From NCBI GenBank assembly GCA_000969725.1, contig JXSR01S045863.1: 29,619 nucleotides of DNA. The stretch is one strand, 5' to 3'. Below are positions 22,502 to 29,619 of the stretch, piece after piece. Positions within the stretch are counted from its first letter, which is position 1, and every line of letters starts with the position of its first letter. Origin of the DNA: Ophiothrix spiculata (Eukaryota; Echinodermata; Ophiuroidea; Amphilepidida; Ophiotrichidae). Position numbers and translations under genes: made by a program. Under the pieces are notes generated by a model that did no database searches, was not told the origin of the DNA, and saw only the letters and a program-made list of their open reading frames with translations.

Positions 22502-23642
22502 TGACTTGAAATTTACAAAGAAAAAAGTTATTGACCTCATCATTTCTCAAACAATGCTATGAATTAGTTGGTTATTATTTCATCATAATATTCTATTAAG
22601 CTTCGGCTAAGCTTTGATCAAGGTTAAAAGCCAGAATACAAAACATTTAAATTTGATGTAAGCTTAGTTCCGTTATGGTTGGTCAATTATTTTACTTGCA
22701 TGCTTTGTATGAAGTATCATCAATCATATTAAATAAAACGAGCCTTGAACTAAACCTTCAAACAACAACAACCAAAATGACCTGATCCGCTACTATCTAA
22801 TCAAAGGTAAATTGCAAAAAATACATTGAAATGACCTGGGTATACACTAAATGCAATATTAAATAACAAATTCAACACTATGCCAGGCCAAATTATTATT
22901 AACTAATTTCTATATCATTCCAAAACTGGATGGAAATTTATTTAAGTAACGTACAGTTTCACTAACAATTATTGAACTGAAGAGATTAATCAAAAACAGT
23001 TAGTCTGTGTGCAAGAAATCAAGATTAATGTAAAACTTTCATTAAAACACATCAACAAATATTAGTTCAAAATTCACACATTAAATTTTCTAAAAAAAAG
23101 ATTGGTTATTTTTGATTCCACAACTAGTCACAGAAGATCCAATAATGAAAAGGCCAACACTGACACAAATGCACTATGAAAAACACATTTTTTAATCAAT
23201 GTTAACAGTTTTAGTATTGGAAATGGGTAGACAATGTTTTATATCTCTGATGAATATTGTTGTATGTATGTATGTTTTCTTGTGATGTTGACTGTATACG
23301 TGAGATCAGTATGTCATATATTTAAGATATACAATCAATATGTTTATGATACATTTAACAGGAACTATTGAACACGTATATAGCTTACTTATCTCTGATG
23401 GTGTGATGTGAATGTGATCCCCTAAGTGCTTCAATAAAAGTGCTTCAACATTTAAAAGCATTGTGACTCAAGAATTTAATTAAGCTTACACAAATTTATA
23501 AAAATTTACTTAAGTGCAATTCACAATTGTTAAGTAGATAGAAAGGAGAACCATTAAAGATAGCAAAATCTGTGAATTCAAATTCAAATTTGTAAATTTC
23601 TTTTAAGTTAGGAAATATAAAAGCTGTAAAGGAAAAAACTAC

Positions 23643-23738
23643 CTGAAGGATTAGAAGTGGCTCTGATTATCGCCGTAGCCAACTTGCCCGTTGAACCGGG
23701 AAGTAGGGTAGTGGTGTGAGGCAGAGTGGTTGATGCAT
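23643..23738 (-). CDS. Internal exon: Thr-rich mucin-like stalk
   Basis: This 96-nt exon is phase 1 to phase 1, with acceptor ATCGTGTTTAG and donor CTTCAG|GTAGTT. It encodes ASTTLPHTTTLLPGSTGK followed by LATAIIRATSNPS and a split Gly codon that joins smoothly to the Gly-rich exon at 20702-20878. The clustered Thr and Ser with Pro suggest an O-glycosylated extracellular stalk near the membrane. CpG content is far above the surrounding intron. There are no Cys and no recognisable fold. The role as a membrane-proximal spacer is inferred from position and composition. Confidence 0.75.
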
Positions 23739-24587
23739 CTAAACACGATAAAATGATATAGACAGTGACTAAAACGTGTTACACAGAGCTCACGTCTCGG
23801 CCTCAGTGAGAAAGAGGCCCGGTGAGAGAGGTGAAAAAGAAACAGAATTGCATGCATATATAATGTAATATGGATACAAGACTAGATGCATAACGTTACA
23901 CACCTGAAATAAAAACATGCGTGTAGTTGATAGTATACAAGACTAAAATATTGCTAGAATATCAAGTATATAGTTTTCAATCAATCAAAATTTAGCAGTA
24001 TTTGTAACTAACATCAATGCATATCATCCAATCTATAATTTAAATTATTTATTAACTTGAATTGTCAAATTTAATTAGTAATTAATCATGTTCATATAAC
24101 TCAATTAGTATTTAATTATTACATTTAATTCAACAAAATCATAATAAACTATAGATATTCAAAGTAATGTAGTAACAACAAGCATTTCATTCAAATAGAT
24201 CATGCTTGATAAATATCATCAATCCACTTTTATCAGATGGAACAAATTTGATAAATACCATTTCTGGTTAATGGCTCCACAAAATCTAGGACAAATCGAC
24301 ATTCCATAAAATTATTGGGATGAGAAGTTAATAAACGACCATAAATTCCACAATTAATTAATAAATTTGGCACAATTAATTAATAAATTTGGTAATTAGG
24401 ATTGATGACATTAGAGAGAGGAATTTACAACATCAAAACTGAATCAAAAATTCTATCTATTCAATCATTCATAACATTTAGAACGTCAAAATTCCACAAT
24501 AAACAAATGTGATTCACACTAGAGCTATCACAAAGTGGCTATATATGGGTTCAAGTCCAGGCAAATTGGTCTGAATTTTTAACTCAC
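23739..24587 (-). other. Intron, no features except a 22-bp tandem repeat
   Basis: Very AT-rich with many ATTAAT motifs. No exon seen. Confidence 0.6.
24349..24392 (+). repeat. Tandem duplication of a 22-bp AT-rich unit
   Basis: CACAATTAATTAATAAATTT plus GG is repeated twice without a change. Confidence 0.9.
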
Positions 24588-24629
24588 AATTGACATCGTT
24601 CTTCATATTCCGAGGGTCGCACCCTTTTC
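24588..24629 (-). CDS. Possible cassette exon: short Cys-containing stalk segment
   Basis: This 42-nt exon is phase 1 to phase 1, between acceptor CTAACTGGAGCAG (preceded by a pyrimidine-rich stretch) and donor CAATT|GTGAGTT. It reads KGCDPRNMKNDVN. When joined, the split codons give Gly before and Tyr after. The local base composition, with several CpG dinucleotides, stands out from the AT-rich intron. Its 14 codons make it optional. The residues are charged and contain one Cys, unlike the Thr-rich neighbours, so it may be a regulated insert in the stalk. There is no homology support, and the acceptor has competing AG dinucleotides nearby. Confidence 0.45.
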
Positions 24630-25682
24630 CTGCTCCAGTTAGATGGTAAGGAAATTATACCCAAACAAAAAATTTAATTCTTTTATCTTAAAATAATTTC
24701 TTAATAATATACATCTCCACCAATAGGATCGTAATGACCTGCAAGAAGCTCAGATTTCCCCCCCTGTTTTTTCTGTTTTTAATCAACTTGCTCAAATCAG
24801 AATTCAAAATCTCTGATACCTGTTTCATTAAAACCAAAGTATAGAATTATGCTTTAACTACCGCATTTCAAGTCTCATTGTTTTATCAATATACACTTTT
24901 AAAAATTATTGGTAGTTATTTAAAAAAGTATAAGCTTATTTGTCAAGGTTTTTTTTATTCCAACACTGAGCTCCAAGCAGGTCTATTACAGCCCATAAGA
25001 TCCAAATCATTCTTATATCATTTCACAAACTCAAAATTTGATATTTCAACATTCTTACTAAGCAAATATTGTTATAATATTTACTAAGATCAATTCTAAT
25101 CTATTCTAAAAATAATAATGTATCGCAAATGTCTTGGAAAATATTCTATAAAGCAAAACTCAATATTTGACGATCTCTAAATAAATATAGCTACTACTTT
25201 CCAAATATAATAGCATGATTTTATACAGCAATATCTGCTAACAAGTTGCGATATGGCTTGGGTGGATATGATGCTCATATCCCTTATGATGCCTGCAGAT
25301 AATATTGCTTTAATGATGATAACAAAATGTCAAGGAAATGTTGAAATGATTTGGGACTTTGTAAAGCTGAAGATGTATATAAATACTGCCATTATCTCAT
25401 CCCAAATCCCAAGTTCAAACTATTGCACATATGAATGCAAACATGTATTATTGGGAATCTTTCAACATTACGTTTAATGTGGTGCAAAGTACATCATTTT
25501 AAAGAACCTAGTGCACATTTTGAATTTAGTCCTTAGGGATGAGATATGATCAGTTGGGAGTGAGATGGATCAGATGATCTAGCTCACACAGCTATTCTGA
25601 ATAGCTGCCTTAAACAGCTATCAAAATAGCTGCCTTAGATAAACTACCATGATGCATATATATAGTAGTGTATGCTACTAAC
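24630..25682 (-). other. Intron, no recognised features
   Basis: AT-rich. A short cluster of AGCTATTCTGAATAGCTG-type repeats lies near 25590-25640, next to the donor of the 25683-25751 exon. Confidence 0.55.
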
Positions 25683-25751
25683 CAGTCGACTGTTTGATGA
25701 CAGTGGTTGGATAAATGCACTCCACTGGGGTGGTTGTCTGCAGGGGTGGAA
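25683..25751 (-). CDS. Internal cassette exon: Thr/Pro-rich stalk segment with one Cys
   Basis: This 69-nt exon is phase 1 to phase 1. The acceptor is CACACGTACAG and the donor ACTG|GTTAGT. It reads PPLQTTTPVECIYPTT followed by VIKQST and a split Gly codon. The TTTP run suits an O-glycosylated extracellular stalk, and the Cys could pair with the one in the acidic exon upstream. The flanking 150 bases upstream in transcript order are unusually rich in G, C and CpG for this window. The length of 23 codons lets it be skipped without a frameshift. A 133-codon open frame in another frame overlaps this exon and I regard it as a shadow. Confidence 0.65.
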
Positions 25752-27131
25752 CTGTACGTGTGGCATGCAGCAAAATAACCCAAGGCAAACGATAAAATGT
25801 GCAGGTGGTGCGAGAGCAGCACGTCATATGAACGGCGCCCCCAACCAAACCCCACAAAGGAAAATATAATGCAAACACGACCCGGTTGATGATGACACGT
25901 GCGCAGCAAAATCAATATGGAATATAAAGGAAAAATGAAACACATAGAAAAACCAAAATTAGAAAAATAACTCCAAACCCAACAGGTCCATAGGCCACAG
26001 GTATTTGTCAAAGAATCCCTTCTTTACCAACTTACGGAGATCATGCAAAGTGATTGTTCAAGAATTGAGAACCCTTTAAAGCTTACCCTGGGAAGCTTAC
26101 TAGCTAGGTAAATCAAAACATGCTTTCAGACATATAAATTGTCTATTGAAGTTTACACTTATCAAGGAAGAAGAAGAAATCTAGTTACAATTGTCAGCAG
26201 TGTCTTGAAATGACTGCAAGACATACAAAATTGGGTCAAAAGCTGGGGAAATAAGGCCTATTTCCCTCAATTTATTTTTGTCAACACCTTGACACCATTG
26301 TTGTGACAAATTGTTATTATGCAAATACCTTTGACCTATGAATGCAACAATTAACAAAGGATTATTTTAACACTAAACACTTTAAAATACTGAAATTATA
26401 AATAACAATTCACACAAAATCCTAAAATCAACGGCATAAATACACTGCATGTCATTCGATATCAAATATATATGAATTCCATAAACGCATGCCACTAAAC
26501 AGCAACCTTTATTATTCAATGCTGCATGATAAATTGTAATATTCATATTGCTTATTATATAGATATTGTATAATATATTTGTGATAATTCATCGTCATGC
26601 TAAGCAAGGGACAATCTCAAATTTGTGTAAAAATAAAGCAAAATGAACTTAAACTTATAAAAAGAAAATCAAACTTTGTGCAATGCAAGAGAGTGATCAA
26701 AAGTGATAATTCTTAAAAGATTATATTCCAGAGAGCAAAAAAATGTGTAAAAAGAGAGTAAATATATTTTGAGTATTGGAAACATTTGTGTACAAGACTT
26801 CTGGTGTGCGTATCTTACCACCCTGGTCTTATAACGAGAGTTTAAACGATAGAAAAAAGGTAAAAAAAACAACCAGTGCTCGTTAAAACATAACCAATCA
26901 TAATATAGAATTGTGGGAAAATAGTTATCATACATGTATTCAAGATTAACCCTTGCTTATATACTCTTAAAACGGCAACCAAATACATATGTATATCGTA
27001 GAACAGCAGAATTATGACGAGTTGTCTAAACCACCACCAATTTTGGTAAATATTCTTCCTCAAAAAGCAAAGCTAGCAAGCATGACTATGTCTACGGTAT
27101 CCGGGCTGAAGGGTGGATGGATAGATAGGCA

Positions 27132-27229
27132 GATAGATAGATAGAGTTCAGGCCCAAAAAGCCATATACATGCAATGCGGAGTGATAATAGACTATTACC
27201 TTTGCAGCGTGGGTTTCGACTGTAAAGGG
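27132..27229 (-). repeat. Dispersed element with (GATA)n end, copy 1
   Basis: Same sequence and orientation as 29525-29619, with a few bases of difference near the middle. On the minus strand it ends in (TATC)n after GGCTTTTTGGGCCTGAACTC, the layout of a SINE-type tail. It contains a 20-nt segment (27200-27219) bracketed by CAG and GTAATAG. Confidence 0.75.
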
Positions 27230-27910
27230 CTATATAATCGAGGATGATTAGTAATTATGAAGGGTGATAAGAATAAGAGAAATAGAATATCATGAAAGAA
27301 TAGAACCCTAATCAAGAGATGATACAGTAACATATTACCATGACAACAAGAACTTACATATATTTGAAGCTTTTAAGCTGTTTCCTTGAATAAGAAAAAT
27401 TGAGCAAGAACAACTATTCTTCAGGATATGGCAGTATTTGCCTGACAAATAAGGTCAAAATGCGCATATATCTTTTATGATTGAAATCTTAATTTGCATT
27501 TATGTTTTCCTTTTTCTGGCTTCATGAAGGCCTATTACTTGTTGTCATAGTAACCAGTTTTATAATATATTGTATATGTACCCATAACCAAACTACAAAT
27601 AAATGTAGCATAAAACTGTGCAATTGATTTTTGAATCAAAAAGGCCTTTATTAAATTGTATAGAGTACAAAAAGACAAAATTGAGGTAAAAACACGAGAC
27701 AACGAAGAGAGGTGATCATGCATTAACATCTTGGGTGATTAAAAACATTGATCACAGACATAAGACAAGGCTCACAGACAGACAAAAAAAGGTGCAATTT
27801 CTTCCTCATTATTTCAAAAAGAGTATTTTGTAAGGAAATTCCTTTGAATATGTACAGTTGTGTCATTCATTCAATTGGTGTATTGCGTGAATAGTTGTGT
27901 CTCAAAAAAT

Positions 27911-28239
27911 ATTAAAGGAGCATGGTCCGATTGCTTCAATTTTTTTCAAACTTTTGAGATTTTGGTACCAGAATATTGATCATACTTTTCTCATAAACCA
28001 AATGAAATTTCACGTCTGAATTATGTCCCGTTTTGGAGATATACATGAAAATGAGTCTAATTATGGTTACTATAATTAAATTTACACAGTAACATACACG
28101 GCTTTGAAATACAAAATTGCCCATAAAATCAAAACGGTTTGACTGATTCAGCTGAAATTAAAAACTTAGACTTCTTAAGTCATTTTTCATACGACATTGA
28201 AAACTAAATTTTGAAAAATTGGACCAAGCTCCTTTAAAT
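27911..28239 (+). mobile_element. MITE, about 329 bp, with terminal inverted repeats
   Basis: The left end TTAAAGGAGCATGGTCC and the right end, read as reverse complement TTAAAGGAGCTTGGTCC, differ by one base. ATA flanks both ends and may be the target duplication. It is non-coding and related to 11611-11936. Confidence 0.85.
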
Positions 28240-28744
28240 AGGTGTTATATATTGTTAGCCTTATGTGAAGGAAAGTAGAAAGTCAGTAATGATATTGCAG
28301 GAAAAATACATCATTTCACAAAATATTTACTCCAAATGTTCGGCTGACATACGCTTTTTGTGTTGATATTGTGAAATGAGACTTGAGTGCTTTGAATATG
28401 ATTTCGATATGATTTTATTATTTAGCCAAACAGCATTTCTTTTTTACATATGAAATCTTGAAAATAAACATTTGCTTTCTCGTTAAGCAGTAAGCATGTG
28501 CAAATAGTGCAGCATCCCAATCCGCATTTGCGTGATTTGATTAAGCGGAAAAAGCTCCTCAAAACCCTGGCGAGATTTTCAAACACAGCCAAGAAATTTC
28601 GAGTTAATGACCCCATTAATAAGCTCCAAATTAGTTTTCAAGCAGAGATGTCCCAGAGCTGATGAGGGAAAGCGAATTCTGCAACCTCGCTGGATTCCCC
28701 AAAGCCGCTTGCAAGCTTTTGATTTGAACACGCTACTAACTCAC

Positions 28745-28795
28745 CGGGGACTTGTGGGGTTAATGTTGTGTTGGTTAAGGAGTATCCTAGAGTGG
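28745..28795 (-). CDS. Internal cassette exon: Thr-rich stalk segment with N-glycosylation sequon
   Basis: This 51-nt exon runs from acceptor ATTAACAG to a strong donor, CCCCG|GTGAGT. It enters and leaves in phase 1 and reads TLGYSLTNTTLTPQVP with no stop. NTT is an N-glycosylation sequon, and the Thr/Pro content matches the stalk encoded by the following exons. Its length is a multiple of three, and skipping it gives the same junction codon class, so it can be an optional cassette. It sits at the edge of a locally GC-richer block (about 28490-28800) inside AT-rich intron. It is predicted from splice-site strength, phase and composition only. A chance match is possible. Confidence 0.55.
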
Positions 28796-29213
28796 CTGTT
28801 AATTAATGGAGGATTTATTTGTTAAAAGGATCGTGGATTTGCTAGCATTTTTATTTTGGCTATATATAGATATGCCCTAGCAGATAAATAGCTAAAGTAA
28901 TAAAAATCTACATGTAGCATTAATATACCGTACCCTAGAAGAAAAAATACAGAATGGAATTCATTATAAACGAAGAAACAGCTGAATGAAATTCAGATTT
29001 CAACTCTATACTGTATTCTGAGCATGACATGATGCCATGAAAGGAAATATGAAACTGCGATATTATGATAAACCTCAAGAAATCTTACTCCGCCTAACCT
29101 TATCTTATATCAGTTTTAAAGTAAAGAAATCTATACTGAAAAGAACTGTAAGTTATTTGTTACAAAACTCTATCTACAAGAAGATATAAGTATTAGTCAC
29201 TCCATTCGCCTAC
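28796..29213 (-). other. Intron between the acidic exon and the first stalk cassette
   Basis: About 420 nt of AT-rich sequence. A 15-nt segment with a donor-like CGGA|GTAAGA near 29085 has only a weak AAG acceptor and is not called. Confidence 0.55.
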
Positions 29214-29257
29214 CTTCTTGAGGGCAGTCTTGAATGTTTTCAACATCTTGGTCATCG
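29214..29257 (-). CDS. Internal exon: acidic Cys-containing segment before the stalk (neurexin-like protein)
   Basis: This 44-nt exon has a strong acceptor (a T-rich run ending in TTTAACAG) and the donor AAG|GTAGGC. Read with one nucleotide completing the previous codon (xxC), it gives DDQDVENIQDCPQE and leaves the gene in phase 1, which every downstream exon expects. An acidic stretch followed by Cys just before a Thr-rich stalk resembles the region after the last laminin-G domain in neurexins (SDDEDIDPC-like in vertebrates, from memory). If the split codon is AGC or TCC, the leading residue is Ser as in that motif. The upstream laminin-G exons are not in the window. One other frame is also open (starting MTKML) but leaves in phase 0, so I reject it. 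The family assignment is an inference. Confidence 0.6.
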
Positions 29258-29524
29258 CTGTTAAAGAAAAAAAAGAGGGAGAGAAAAAAAATAACAACAA
29301 CAAAAGTAGAAGATTACAAATTTGAAATAACCAGTCCAACAATTCTAAGACATTTGTTATTATCTTTAAAGTGAGTCACACAGCTTCTAGCATGTTGTAT
29401 ACAATTTACCCTTTAGCATACTTCCTTGGATCTGCTAAGCTTAACCATTCAAACATGGTTTATCATAGTCTTAGTAAATGTCAAAATGATTTGCAGACAA
29501 GATTTACAACTAGCAATATTATGT

Positions 29525-29619
29525 GGATAGATAGATAGAGTTCAGGCCCAAAAAGCCACATGCAATGCGGATTGATAATAGACTATTACCTTTGCAGCGT
29601 GGGTTTCGACTGTAAAGGG
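29525..29619 (-). repeat. Dispersed element with (GATA)n end, copy 2 (cut by window end)
   Basis: This copy matches 27132-27229 nearly base for base and runs off the window. The 20-nt segment at 29590-29609 is again bracketed by TTTACAG and GTAATAG. Read in phase 0 it gives SKPTLQ, and its last two bases plus the first base of the 29214-29257 exon would make Ser. Confidence 0.75.

Larger units (their letters stand above)
20879..23642 (-). other. Intron between two stalk exons
   Basis: AT-rich intron with the 66-bp duplication, a MITE-like element and an (AAAT)n microsatellite. No additional exon is supported. Confidence 0.6.
25752..28744 (-). other. Intron between two stalk cassette exons
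   Basis: Holds one copy of the dispersed GATA-tailed element, a complete MITE, a GC-rich patch at about 25780-25910 just upstream of the next exon, and a GC-richer patch at 28490-28740. A 9-nt splice-bracketed segment near 26817-26825 is too weak to call. Confidence 0.55.

Noticed and set aside
25610-26011. 133-codon minus-strand open frame
   Set aside because: It runs in a different frame from the well-supported 69-nt exon it overlaps and has low-complexity hydrophobic and Cys/His content. Its length comes from the locally GC-rich sequence.
26817-26825. 9-nt segment before GTAAGA
   Set aside because: The acceptor is AAG far from its pyrimidine tract; too short to support.

Overview
The window looks like animal genomic DNA. 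It is AT-rich and repeat-dense, with short exons bounded by GT..AG splice sites, two AATAAA-type 3' ends, and miniature inverted-repeat elements throughout. No bacterial-style genes are visible. A marine invertebrate, perhaps a deuterostome such as an echinoderm or hemichordate, is my guess from the style of the repeats and a possible LRR-type gene relic. The sequence does not prove it.

One gene dominates, on the minus strand from about 29.3 kb down to 6.9 kb (perhaps 6.05 kb with its 3'UTR). It is the 3' half of a gene for a single-pass membrane protein. In transcript order the exons are: an acidic Cys-containing exon (29214-29257); a run of short Thr/Ser/Pro/Gly-rich stalk exons (28745-28795, 25683-25751, 24588-24629, 23643-23738, 20702-20878); the transmembrane exon (15638-15814); a short optional cytoplasmic exon (9775-9813); and the large terminal exon with the intracellular tail (6910-7460). 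From the first exon's donor onward every junction is phase 1 and the internal cassettes are multiples of three, so each can be skipped without breaking the frame. The acidic Cys segment before an O-glycan-type stalk, one TM helix and a KGxY-type juxtamembrane motif best match a neurexin-family receptor, but the laminin-G domains are outside the window and the tail end is not the canonical neurexin one. The family name is therefore an inference.

The most interesting point is an alternative terminal exon (17124-17470) between the stalk and TM exons. It has a good acceptor in the right phase, a 114-codon open frame with five Cys, a stop, and an AATAAA 23 nt later. Its use would give a secreted protein with a new Cys-containing C-terminus. 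A 12-nt in-frame microexon (18880-18891) and a 31-nt frame-shifting candidate (20314-20344) lie in the same intron-rich interval.

The rest is introns and 3' flank. Repeats include: a 43-bp minisatellite (about 672-1153) inside a 1,985-bp-spaced exact 95-bp direct repeat; several local tandem duplications; MITE-like elements (3577-3696, 11611-11936, 14308-14512, 15115-15278, 18602-18742, 21938-22255, 27911-28239); a dispersed element present at 27132-27229 and 29525-29619; and a 66-bp duplication separated by a 22-bp insert copied from 2.2 kb away. Two protein-like minus-strand open frames inside the tail intron (12504-12959, 13300-13551) may be a decayed LRR-type gene. All splice calls were made by eye, without transcript data.
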